NCBI GenBank assembly: GCA_013365325.1 | Contig: JABVXV010000230.1 | Location: 39,353-103,352, forward strand | Origin: Dipetalonema caudispina | Taxonomy: Eukaryota > Nematoda > Chromadorea > Rhabditida > Onchocercidae | Direction of reading: 5' to 3' | Length of the DNA stretch: 64,000 nt | Shown: positions 27,523-39,936 of the stretch, in pieces | How the letters are laid out: every line of letters starts with the position of its first letter | Position numbering within the stretch: the first letter of the stretch is position 1 | Made by a program: the position numbers and the translations under genes | Notes under the pieces: generated by a model | The model's database searches: none | What the model was told of the DNA's origin: nothing | Seen by the model: only the letters and a program-made list of their open reading frames with translations

Positions 27523-28082
27523 AATAATCCTCTCCAATTTTGCTATGTGTTTTTGTGCAAACTAAATGAAATTGTCCATTTTTTTCTCTCTCATAAATCA
27601 TACGTTTTTTAGAATTTATAAATTTTGTAATCGATAATGTTCATCAAATATTGCCACCTATGCCTAATCATTGTAATCATTTCACATTCCATCGTTGTTC
27701 AAAGCAGCTACCTGGAAAGTAAGTCACTATTAATAATATTTATGTGTAACAATTAAGTGTGCTCGGAGCACTTCGTTTTTAAATCAATTTGATTACTGAT
27801 ACTACTTTAAACAGATCGAATGATAAAGTGATGATATAATTTTGGTTTATTGTTGTTTAAGCTTTGATAATACCATCTTCTCTGCTATAATTCTACAAAA
27901 TTTGATCACTATCATTTCTTCAACACAGTGAATTATTTCAATTAAATTTTATAGAATCGTTTCGAATAAGAAATTTTGGTTGAAATTTTATTCAAATTCA
28001 TCAGTTTAATTTAAAAGGAAATGTTTTTATTTTTTGTGAAATGATGTAAGTGTGATATTTCTGAAGAAATCAAAAATTTCAG
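27523..28082. other. Upstream region of the prominin gene
   Basis: No gene was found. This is the presumed promoter or 5' region of the plus-strand prominin gene. A signal-peptide exon could lie here or further left, but none was identified with a matching phase. A TTTCAG acceptor at 28082 opens the first exon that can be supported. Confidence 0.5.
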
Positions 28083-28090
28083 CAGCATTA

Positions 28091-31000
28091 ATGAATGGTA
28101 ATTCACTGAGACGCGCTAAATCGGAACAATGTTTGAAGAAAATCATAGAGCGAACTTCTATGAATTATTCTTATGGTGTAATTGATATTTTCTTTAGTAT
28201 TGCAGAAAAAACGTACCGAAGAATGAAAATAGAAGTTGATGATACTCATTTGCAGGTTTGCTAAAATTATAAAATTCAAAAATTCTGATGAGGTGTATTT
28301 AAAAAGATTAAGCACATGATAAGAAGGCAAAATAATCTGTCAAATGCAATATGCAACAAACAATTTACACGATAACAATAACAGTTTAGAAAGGTTAAAT
28401 CAAGCAAATGAATCTTAGTATTTCCTTTATTTTTAAAACATCAAAATCAAACGATGAAAATTTACGTTTTTTTTAGTACCTGTTTTTCCATTTGCTGCTT
28501 ATTTCTTTTTTGGCTTATTAATTATCTTATCAACTCAATTTTTTTTTTTAAAAAAAAAAAAACCTAGTAATTAGAAAGATATTGTATCTGAACGATCCTT
28601 TAATAACCTTTATAAATTTTCAGATTTTATTTCTTTAACAAGAAATTCCATATTCCAGTTGTTATAATTGCAAATTTTATATTTCGAAATATTTCACTTC
28701 CTGAAAATGAAATCATCGTGAAAATGTCATAACTTCAACTTTCTTTAGATATTGGCTAATATAACGACTGCGGAAACGTCTGGTGATGTGATAGAATCTG
28801 TCTTTCTTTTGTTTCGAGGACAGGTAAAAAACCAATAATTATCTATTAGTTGGAATTTGTGGGTAAGTTTAGGGTGAAATTTACTTGCAATCCAAAATTT
28901 TTGAATGTAAGCGAAAATTTTCTAATTCCTTTCTAATAATACCACTGCATAAAAATAATGAAAGAATTTGATTCTTTTTCAATTTGCTAGAAATTTTAAC
29001 TTTATTTTTTCCATCATCGTTGATGAAGTATAATTTTAGTTTTTCTTTAATATATCTTATCCATCTCTCTGTTAGGAATTCAATTGAAAAATTAACATTA
29101 CCAAAAAGAAAAATGTAAGTTATCCAAGTCATACTACTACAAACTATCATACCAGTGCTATTTAAAATTATAAAAAAAAAAGAGTTTTTAGTTCTGGCCG
29201 CATTTATTGCTAACAATTGCTTTCACATCTATATTCCTTCAAATTATTTGTGGATTTTTTTACTTCTGCAACCAATGTTGTTGTAAATTTAACATCGCAA
29301 AGAGCAAAGATGTTTGTTAACTTTATTGTTTATCCTTTAGGAATAACTTTGCATATTAAGATATTGTAGCATGAAATATTTGAAAAATTTAAATTTCAAT
29401 CTCTAAATTATTTGATAAGATTCGTAAGGATTTTTTTAACAATATATTTTATCAGCATGGAATAAAATGAAAAATTAGCAAATATTTTAGAATAATTCAT
29501 GCGAAATATCCTCTCGTGATTATTTGTTACTATTAATTGGTGTGCAAGCCGTTATGATGGGATTATTACTGTTAAGTTTAAAAAGTATCGATTATACATT
29601 TGACAATATAAATACCATCGATAAATTCGTCCGGGATGTTAGCGAAGGTATTAAATTAAAATAATTAATGCTAACTATAAAATCGTCCTATTTTAGAAAT
29701 TTCATCAAAGCAATTTGATCAATCTAGCAAAAAAGGAAAAATTAAAATATGCTTGATTTATTCGTGTTTTACATTCTTCAAAGTATACTTTTTTCATTTC
29801 AATAAAAATTCCAAGATTTTTCAGTTTTTTCATTTATAAGAAAGAGGAAAAGAGAAATCTTTTTTAGTAGCATATTTGAAAGTACACATAAAATTTGAAA
29901 TTCGATGATATTAAGTTCGTTACAGATAGATTATTCTTTAAAAATCTTTTAAATTAATTCTTCGTTTTCAGATGTTATAAATGTAACTAAAATTATATTC
30001 GATGATGTAAAATGTGAAATGGAAATGATATTGCTGAAATTATTTGACAAAATAAAACATCTTCTATGGCAATTGCCAAACAATGCATTTAATCATTACA
30101 AGGAAAGTGACGGATACATCAATATGCAATCGGTTTGCTTTGTTAATTCAAATTTAATGTCAGAAAAGTCATACAAATATTATAAAAAAGAATAACAATT
30201 ATGATAAATTTTCAGTGTTTTTCAAATGATTATATTATATCTGTTACTATTATCAACTATCAGTGTTGATCAGATCTTCAGACTTGAATTATCAGACTTA
30301 CCATTTCCAATTTAGTGCGCTATGGTTTAGAAAGCAAATAATCAGGGATGAAGAGGAAGTGAAAAGGGAATATATTCAATTCATACGTCTATTAAATTAA
30401 GCAATTTTAAATAAGATTAGCTAATATAAAACAGTAAAATTCGATCTCAATGAATTGAAATTTAAATTTAAAATAGAGACTTTTGAAGGCAATCAATAAT
30501 TTAAAGAACATAAGTTGGGCATTAAATAAAACCATCACATCTTCGGAAGCAGCTATATATAATATTAATAATTTACCGCCATCTTTGCAAGCAAAAATGT
30601 CGAATTTAACGATGATGACCAATGATATTATTAGTTATGCTCATCAAATAAATGAGGTCAGTATTTTTCTCACATTATTATGCAAACATCTATCTATATG
30701 TTTCAATTATCTTTTATCAGTTTTATCTATTCACGAAATGTTGTTATAATGACTTTATCGCACTTGTCGCTTAGCTTAAATTAATCAACTTATTGTAATA
30801 ATCAACTTATTACAATTAATTTCAAATTTCTCACTTTATTAAGACAGAATAGTCCTCAATATTCACTCCTCTAATAACTTCAAGTCAAAAATTCAGCCAA
30901 TTGTTCGAAAACTGAATTTGCTTAATATTATGTTAATTAAGAGTTGAAATCTTATTCAGCATTACAACGATGTGCATCAAATGAATAATACATGGAACAA

Positions 31001-34000
31001 CCTTGATGAATTAGTATTTAATTCCAATGAAATGGTATTAATCACTTTTTCTTTTTTTTCCAGTTATTTACAGATGGATGAATTGACGCATCGAATACAA
31101 CTTTTATTTGAGTTAACATAAAATAATTCCTTTTTTATCAACTAAATTATGACGAAAGACAATAATAAATGTCAATTATTAGTAACTGATAGTGTATCAT
31201 TTATCGTTTTGCTTTATTAATTGCATTATATCCAAAAAAAAATATTACTACTATTGATAATATAGTATCATAATCATCGCAGAAAAATATCTTGGAAGAA
31301 AGTGATGCATTAATCGATGATAATGAAAAACAAGCGATGAAAATGGTTGAAATAATTTACAATGGAAGTGCTAATATTATTAAATTCATCCGGAAGAGTA
31401 ATCAGGATATGGATAACATTCGTGAACAATATGCTGAAGTAACGGAATTTTCTTAATATTTTACAATTTTGATAACTTCATCAAAATAAATTTTAAAAAA
31501 ATATAATCAAAAATTTTCATTGGATTGGTGTATTGTTTTAAATTTGGATACTTCTTGAAAGTCTCAATAATAGACATTTCATTTCCCAACACAAATACTG
31601 TAAATATTTCATGAAGGAACACTAATGATACGATCCAATTTCAACTTCTTCGAGTAAACAGTAATAAATCAATCGATTTCTTATCGATTATAAATTTTAT
31701 TTCAGATTCAAAAATATATTGAATTGAAGCATGTCTTATATCTTTTAATAGTTATACCTGTTTTAAGTGCTATTATTCCTACTGTTATTACTGTATTTTG
31801 TGGGATGGCAAAAATTTTTGCAAAGTGAGTTTTTCATTTTCTCTTCAATAAACCATTTTTAGTGTTCATTCCAAAATGCTGGATCTTGAGGAAATACCAT
31901 CAATTTTTGGCAATCATTGAAAGATGTCGTGATTTAAATTATCAGAAAGTGGTTCAAAAGTCAGTGTTATCATCGGATCATAATGATGCCTTCAAAGGCA
32001 TTCAATAATTAAATTTGAAATTACTACCTCACTGCAAAGATTTCTCCAATCAATTCCAAACATATTTTATCAAACTCTCAACGTATGATATAACTATTTC
32101 TTTTAGACAAAGGAGAGGGAGAAATAAAATGATTACAGATATCAAAGAGACAGTCTGAAATGCTACTTCTAAGTTTGCTTAAATTTTGAATCATACTTCT
32201 ATTAAATAAAAAATCGATTTTGAAATTTGCTTTACGTTTTGTTTTATTATTTTAAATTTCAGCAAAAAGCCTTCGTCAAAATATTCAAAAGTCTTCGACT
32301 GTGGTCGTTATTTTGGTTTATTCGCTCTTGCAGCAGCATTTTTTATCGGATGGATCGTAATGCTCATCGCTAGGTAACATTACCTCATTTACAAAACTTG
32401 TCGTGGAAATTTTTTCTTTTGTGGTGAAAGGAATTTGTATTTTTATCGAAGACAGTACAGTCTTCTTGATTATGTATCGTAACAAGTGGTTGAATATAGA
32501 ATTTACTGAATAATACAGCAATTAATACCAGCAGATGCTATAATATGATTTAAAGATAGTGCGGTAAGATGAGGAAAGCGATTTGATGTAGGAGTTATTG
32601 GGCTGACTGATAGTTGAAGGTAGTAGGGAGCTAATGAGTTTCGTCAGTAAATAACATTGACATTGACACTAACACTAACTTGACAATCTCTTGACACTCA
32701 CAATCATCCTGATAAAGCTGTAACTGATATATATATATGTGAGAGTGATTTACAAGAAGCGTATTGTTGGAATCCTACCGTAAGCATGGATAACAAAGGA
32801 CACGATCTTACAATTGTAGCTTAAGCATATTAAACAAAGGAAATTGTATTGCAATCCGATCCGATTTAAGCATCTGTTAACCACAGAGAACAAAGATACG
32901 CATGATGTAGCAATTTCATTTTAGATAAGGATGAGTATAAGCTAAATGATTTGTTAACAATTTATAAGATGGATTTGGTTCAGTGAGAAATGAAACACAA
33001 ATTATTTTAATTATAATACATGTATTATTCCTTCTTTCACGAAATTTGTTTGAATTTCGCGATAAAACTTCTTTTATGAGTTTTGAATCATACTTATATT
33101 AATTAGAATAATCGATTTCAAAATTCATTCCTTATTTAATTCTTGTTAACCTTTTTCAAAGAAGCATACAAACGACAGCCGTTAAAAGTTCCATTAATCT
33201 ATCGATTAGTTTTGATTGTTAGCAACTTTAATTTTTTGATATCTGCTAATTTAATTTGCGAAAATATCTGCAAGACGTATTATAACTATTGTTATAACTA
33301 TTAAAATACTTTAGATTAGATCTATTATAGCATGGAAAAAGAAAATAATTTTCCAAAGAGGACTTTTTTTGAAAATATTTATTGAATATTTCATTTTTCA
33401 GTTTAAGTTTTATTACTGTATACAGTATCGAAGTAGTTTGGAAGCCATTATTTGACGATCCTGAAATGCGCTTCTACAATACATTACCACTGTTTCAATT
33501 CAACATAGAAAATCCTATCGACAAGAAAATTTTCACTACAAATATTGGGTAATCATATTCCCAGTACTTAAATTCTACTAACTTCTTTACCTTCAAATAT
33601 TATGCCGAACAAACTCTTGCAATAATTTTTGCTCCATGATAATGCATTGATTGAAAAACTTTAAGACACTGATTGAAGAACTTTGAATAAGATTAGTCAT
33701 AATAAATTGAACTTATCGTTATAAAAACAAAAATTAGCATCAAAAATTGAAAATTTCAAACTTTTTGAATTCAATAATTTTTCTGCCTTTCGCAATAAAA
33801 TATGAAAGATGCGAATCAATTTTAGTACTATTATAAAGAAATGCAGACGCAACGCAACAATTCTATCGGTGTTAGAAGTTGAAAGGTTAATTAATGTCGA
33901 TGCAATTATGAAGAAAATGGATATTGAAGGAAGACGAGATAGAGCAATTGGTGCACTCAAAAATATAAATTTCAAGCAACATTTTCCGAAACAAATTTTT

Positions 34001-36010
34001 AATCAACTTATGGTTATGTTAATTTTAATTCCTTTCATCGTTAATATAATTCAAGAGAAACTCTGAAAAAGAATAAAAATAATTAGCTTGATAAATAGTA
34101 CAGTATTGCAAACTGTATTGCATTTTCAATACAACCGGAATTATTTTCTTGAGGAAAAGCAAAGAAGTTTATATTTGAATTTCTTGAAAATAATTGAAAT
34201 TGGTCCTACTTTTTGGATAGCATAACACAAATATGGAAAGTAATATTTCAACTAATTTCAGGAAGATTCTGAGGTACTAGAAAAGAAGAAAATTGAATTG
34301 CATGATTTTAATATTTCGGATGATATTGCAATATTGAATGAATCATTACGTGATAATTTTAACTATATTAATAGCAATATATCAAATTTGATCAAAGTTA
34401 TAACGTTAGTGTAATTTCAACTCTTACTGATTAACGGATGATAAGCTGAAATGTTATTGGAAAATGTAATAAATAAGTAATCATTACAACCGAATGGTCA
34501 ATATTTAATCTATCGATTGATTATCGGAATTGAATTTTATCGTAGTATTTTGCTCTGTATTTCTTTTATGTACCAGAATACATCAGTATATCCGTCGGAA
34601 AAATTATGTGGAAGTTATGTGTTGTAAAATTTTAAGGTTATATTGAAAGAAATCATTGCATGAGCTTTACATAATGCTTCCAAAATATCTCTTCGCTAAT
34701 TTATTTACAAATCAATTCTGGATTATTTTACTCATATAATTTTTGGCAGTTCTTCAATCAATCAATAATTTTTAACTTTAATTTGACTAAAAATTAGATA
34801 TAAAACTTCCTGTTTTTATTTTTAATAAATGGAATTACTTAACTTCAGTTATACCACGAGCACTATTAAGCAAATAATTGAACAATACCTGTATTCGGGT
34901 GAAATGATTAATGAAAGTACTCAAATGATTGCAAAAGAATCCAACTATATAATTGCCAATATCGAGAAATATTTTCACGATAGTACGGTAAGTTAATTAA
35001 TCATCCGATTCAGTGTTTTTTTTTTTTTTTTTTTTTGGGCTAAAAAAGAGATACGATAGAAACATTTTGAAACAAATAAACAGAGAAATGAATTTAATTT
35101 CATTACTACAGATAGATAGATAGATAAATAATAAGCAATAAATTAGATAAATATGAAAAAATGATCGACATAGAAGTAATAATACAGTAAAAATATGTCT
35201 AATAAAAGAAGAAAAGTAAATAAACAATAAAAAGTAAAGTATAGACAAACATTTTCTGTTTTAAAATTTCCTAACTTTTCAGAATTATTTCCGAAACAAT
35301 TCATATAGCTGTCAAGCATTATATGATATTTGGGAAGATACAGGTTTAACGATAAGCCGAAAAATCAGTCGACCAATTCAAGGTTTTTCGTTATCAACTG
35401 GCCTGCTAGCAATATTGCTTGCTCTACATATTATTTATACAACGATCATTGTGAAATATCTTGCTAGGACGGACAGAAAATATGACTTCAAAGAAGTAAG
35501 TCCTTTTTTTATTTTGAATTTTTAAGAATTTATTTAAGCAATAAAATTTCTCAACTGTGACCAGTTTTTTGCCAAATTATCACAGATGACCTATTCGTCT
35601 TGGAATCAAACTTAGCATTAAATTGAAATCATTTCTATCATATTCTACACTGAATGTTTCAAATTGTAAGCATAATTCATATGGTTTGAATTTAAATATA
35701 AATGAACTAAATTTACATTGTTATAGAAGTGAGATAGAAATGAACCAACTAATTATTCGTTTAAATTGCTTTGTAAATCAAAAAAACAAAAATTCCCTAA
35801 AAAAATTTGTTCTGTCTACAAAATTTAAACAGAAAAGAAAAAAAAAAAAACGATGCTATATAAAATTTGCAAATAATTTCTTTCGCTTCCAAACGCCTCC
35901 AAGAAAAAAAAAAAAAAGAAAAAGAAAAAAACGAAAAAGCAAAAGAAATCTTCCAGAATTCATCAGAAAATATTATTACGATGAATACGACAACAGACTT
36001 ATATCAATAA
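28091..36010 (+). CDS. Prominin-family five-pass membrane glycoprotein
   Basis: Prominins (CD133 family) sit in plasma-membrane protrusions and bind cholesterol. Phase-consistent exons: 28091-28255, 28749-28823, 29192-29311, 29491-29647, 29972-30132, 30489-30656, 30960-31034, 31283-31438, 31706-31824, 32263-32373, 33402-33548, 33826-34012, 34262-34404, 34849-34987, 35283-35495, then a short tail exon, best guess 35957-36010; about 729 aa (human PROM1 865). The layout is diagnostic: TM1 followed by a Cys-rich cytoplasmic loop (FYFCNQCCCKF), TM2 (LLLLIGVQAVMMGLLLLSL), a first helical outer loop with N-glycosylation sites, TM3 (LLIVIPVLSAIIPTVITVF), TM4 (FGLFALAAAFFIGWIVMLIA) running into WKPLFDDPEMRFYNTLP, a second outer loop with KKCRRN, then IEKYFHDST, SCQALYDIWEDTGL and TM5 (LLAILLALHIIYTTIIVKYL). 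No signal peptide is seen, so the N-terminal exon may be missing. An unused exon-like piece lies at 31074-31113, and the last exon is uncertain. Confidence 0.85.
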
Positions 36011-36214
36011 ATGTTTAAAAAGGTGTGAATTGTTATTATTATCAATCCTAATTACCCTTTGGTAATAATTTGCATGCTCATATTTTCCGCATTACTAAAC
36101 ATGCTTTTTCCCTATCTAAAATTTATCCTTTTTAATCTTTTAAATGTAATAATGAAAATTAATCGATGGATCTATTTTTAATTATTATTATTTTTTCAGT
36201 TTGTTACGAAATGA

Positions 36215-38850
36215 TCCAAGTAATTCATGTCTTTTTATAATAATGCAAAAACTAACTACGATATTTCCAAATATTTCACAAGAAAAAAAAAATAGTTTTT
36301 TTTTTTGTAATCAACTACTTTTCTTTATGTTCCAATTTTTCAATTTAACATTTCGTCTTCCTTTACCCGTCTTATTCAAATGTCAAAAAAAAAAAAAAAA
36401 AAAAAAAAAATATGTAAAAATTTTAGTCTTTCCAGTGTTTTTGCTCCTCCGAATCCTTAACTTTAAAAAAAAAAAACTTCTTAAATTTTCAAAATTTGTC
36501 AAGTAACTTATAGCCTAATTCTTAGGTTAATTTTACTTTAATGTTAGTAGTGTACTATTTCATGACTTATGCCCTATAGTTTTTCCTTTCTTGACTAACT
36601 AATCCAATTGAAGATGTTTATTTGCTAAAATCATCATTTCGAGAAACAGTAAGGTAAAATTTGTACACAAAAAATTTTTTACTGATTGAATTAATCCAAC
36701 TCTTTCAAGAGAAACCCCAAAAATACTATGCTTAACTTCTATTTTATTGTTTAACATCAAAATTTTATTAAAATACGGAATTTTAGTTTAAATGAGATTG
36801 ATATTAACTTTTAAGAATGATGAATACAAATTATTGATTTTTTGGAAAAAATTTTTTCTTGCTTATTTCCTATTTTAACTTGAAAAAACATAACATTTCT
36901 GTTTGTTTAATGATTATGTTAGTAAATTTTGTTGAAAATTCATTTCTTCATTGTGTTGATACATTTTATGGTGCTATCTGTGCATATGAAGAAAGTTCGA
37001 AAAGTTCCACGTTAACATTAATTTCTACACTTTCCAATCGAAATACTAGCTACAACAACAAAGTATGGTGCAGATTATTTAAACGAAAGTTATTCATTCC
37101 AATGGTCAACGAATCTATGATACATCCCAATATCTATGCTTACGATATATGATAGATGAAATTGGGTCAGTAATGATATTTGAATGTCTTCAATGCATTT
37201 TTTTTTTTTTTTCCTTTTTTTATTTCATCTACTAATCTGCACAATATTCAAACAAACATATAATATTTAATTATGCAATATTTCATTTATAATGTAATAA
37301 TTAACTTTCAATGAAACAAAAATATGTATTACAAGGAAGAAAGATCAACGAATCTTCTCAATTCAAAAAAAAAAAAAATTGCTGAAAAAGATACATTTAG
37401 CAAATTATCCCAACTGCATTATCATCGTATGCACTGCCTTTTTTTAACTTCATTTGCAATTGCTGTTATGAGAATTATCTTTTGTTTCGTTTAACTTTCC
37501 GCAATTTTTCAACGATTCTTATCGATATCGCCAAATTTTTTTGATATAACTTTTTTTTTTTCTTTTTTTTTAGATTTAAGTTCTATAATATACATCTCTT
37601 TTTAGTTTGACATTTCTATTCATTCACACTTTCATCTGTTTCATTTGTTTAACACTTATAGATATATAAGCAAAGCTTATTCTTACAACTGTTTGTTGAA
37701 ATTTTATTTGGTTGTAAGATTTTTTTCGAATATAAAATGATATCATTGGAATCGAGTTCAATTTTTAAAAGATATCTTTCAACACAGTCTTGGCACTTAA
37801 ATCTTCAGAATAATTAATTCACATTGCATCATCCTACAATAGCATGTATGCACGATTGACCTAATTTTTGTAATTATGCAAGGATTTTCTTGTCAAAAGT
37901 AATGTGCATTTTTCAGCTTACCTAATTTCGACAGTTTTATTTCCGCTAGAGTTGATCAAATTTTCAGGCTTTACCGACGACATGAGATATAACATTACCC
38001 AAAGGTATTATATATGTCTATCAGGATTATAATTCACTGTAATTATCAATGTTCATTTCACTACACTCATTATTTTCGCTTCATTATGAGGGTCGAACTT
38101 ATCGGAATTGGATCCATTAACTATTTAAAATAGTTGCTGAAACTAAATTTTTTGAACAATATAATGACAGTTCAATATTGTTTGGAAAAATTTTCTTTTG
38201 AAAATGATTTCAAAACTCTTTTGAAAGTTAAACTTAAATTTTCAACCTATGCAGTTATTGCTTTATTTTTTGAAATATTTTATTTGAATCATTATTTGTG
38301 TATGAATAGTTACTATCATTTCTTATTCGTTCTTTTTCCTTTAATTCTTAAAAAATTCGAAAAGATTCATGAAATTGGTCTTTTCATCTTTTTTACCTCA
38401 CTTTTGAAAAATCATCCATTATTATTAATAATGTAATCATAGCCATTTTATTTCAAGCTGAAATTTATTAGCAAGAGGTAAAGTACATTCGAACTGTAAT
38501 CATATCACTTATCTATATTGTCGAATATTTTGTGTAACTGTAATGACCATATATTATCAACATCCTCTCCGTACCTATGTTTAGTTAACATATTGTATTA
38601 TGTCATACTATCATTACAATTATTCGGATTAGACAAATCCTATGTCAGTAGAGTTTAATTATCAGCGAAATTTGGTTTTTTTTTTTTTCATTTAAAATTT
38701 TTTTACGTTCTATTATACGTTTTAAATACATCATATAACCTTAACTTGTTGGACAATATTCTAATAATGTTTCGAATACTATGCAAATATTTTTGTGATA
38801 TTTTTACCTAATGAGAAATCAGTCCCATCAGTATTTTATAGTCTCTAAGA
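36215..38850. other. Intergenic region downstream of prominin
   Basis: This region is AT-rich, with long A and T runs (for example near 36385-36410 and 37200-37212). It should contain the prominin 3' UTR. One open frame at 36859-37152 is described separately. No other coding exon could be supported. Confidence 0.5.
36859..37152 (+). CDS. Hypothetical small ORF
   Basis: The 97-codon frame has a fairly even composition for this region, with hydrophobic residues near 16-32 and a Ser/Thr-rich middle (SSKSSTLTLISTLSNRNTS). It lacks an obvious acceptor at its start and I recognise no family. It could be a terminal exon, a short secreted protein, or chance. It lies between the prominin tail exons and the 3' end of the J-domain gene. 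Confidence 0.15.
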   Translation: MLISYFNLKKHNISVCLMIMLVNFVENSFLHCVDTFYGAICAYEESSKSSTLTLISTLSNRNTSYNNKVWCRLFKRKLFIPMVNESMIHPNIYAYDI

Positions 38851-38859
38851 TTTCATTCA

Positions 38860-39730
38860 TTGTTTCAAATTCCGAACTGCATAAATGCCACTTTTCTGAC
38901 CTATTACTATTCATCCAGTAACCAGTTCAATGTAAACTGGATTTTATCGCGGTTTACAAGTGAACAACCTGTTATAGTAGCGCTGAGATGAAACATTTTT
39001 TGCGGACACTGAACAGATGATGCAGACGAAACCTTTGGTTAATTAAAGGTAAACATAGGGGTCAGAGTGAACGGATAAAATGGAACGCCTCGATGGTCCG
39101 GTAATCTAGTTCCCTTTCAGAAATCTGATTTACAATAGCAGCTAGGATCTAATCATCAACCTACGCAACATCATTGTGTTTAAGCAAAACATAAGTTTTT
39201 TTCCTGCGTTATTTCAACTCATAAACTTTCTTTGCATCCATAAAAAGATTAATTTTATTTGAAGATATCGAACAACACAACAAAAAAGTCAATTTTTAGA
39301 AGTTAGCACAGAGAGAACCAAGGCATTTTGCAGAAGTGATCGAATCAAAGTCCTTTAAAATACATTACCATTTGTAGTGGTGTTTCCCGCAATTTTCATA
39401 TTTTGTTGGAACCATTCCCAAAGTTTGTAAAATTTTAAAGTATGTTAGAGAACTTATAAATTATCAACATATTCCGTAAACACTTCAAAAGGATATATGA
39501 TGTGAGGTAATGTTGAGCTTCAGTCTATAAAAATGATAGCTTAGGTCAAAAGGAGGTAGAACATCGATCCTTGAAGAGGCTCCATTGAACACCAAATAGC
39601 TTTCTAATTAGTGTTGACAAAGGCTTCCAAATGCTTCCGTGTAGTCAGTGTGGAAATTCAGGGGGATATTCACGAAACAAAAATCCACCTTAAGCCATGG
39701 ATTAAAGATAAACCTTTCCCGGTTTTCTAT
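38860..39730. pseudogene. Relatively GC-rich decayed segment, possible retroelement remnant
   Basis: Base composition is clearly less AT-rich than the flanks. On the minus strand, broken frames contain PHIIYPFEVFTEYVDNL and, further on, LWEWFQQNMK, faintly like the YVD(D/N) and following region of BEL/Pao reverse transcriptases, but with several stops. The plus frame at 39648-39890 is open for 80 codons without a recognised domain. The call rests on composition and weak motif resemblance only. Confidence 0.25.
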
Positions 39731-39735
39731 TTATT
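39730..39735 (-). terminator. Candidate poly(A) signal of the DNAJC14-like gene
   Basis: AATAAA on the minus strand, about 200 bp downstream of the stop codon at 39937. The hexamer is common by chance in such AT-rich DNA. Confidence 0.3.
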
Positions 39736-39936
39736 GCCCTTTCCATGATCTTATAAATAACAAGCTTGAGATCTGTAAACTTCATTGCATTACTACTAAT
39801 AAATTTATGAAATTAACTTTTAAGGAACTGAACTGCATAATCGTTAAGAAAAAGATGCATATAAGGAAAATTCCATGTAGAGCAATGTAATCTTTAAAAA
39901 CTGAATTTCCGAGTTTAATGATTATTCGTTTCCGTT

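Noticed and set aside
28881..29216. 111-codon minus-strand open frame
   Set aside because: It runs through a prominin intron and antisense into the TM1 exon at 29192; no acceptor or family resemblance, while the plus-strand exon fits prominin.
30407..30622. 71-codon minus-strand frame
   Set aside because: Antisense to the prominin outer-loop exon 30489-30656.
35623..36018. 131-codon plus-strand open frame
   Set aside because: Lys-rich middle is translated poly(A); the only useful part is the short tail exon read in a different frame from 35957.
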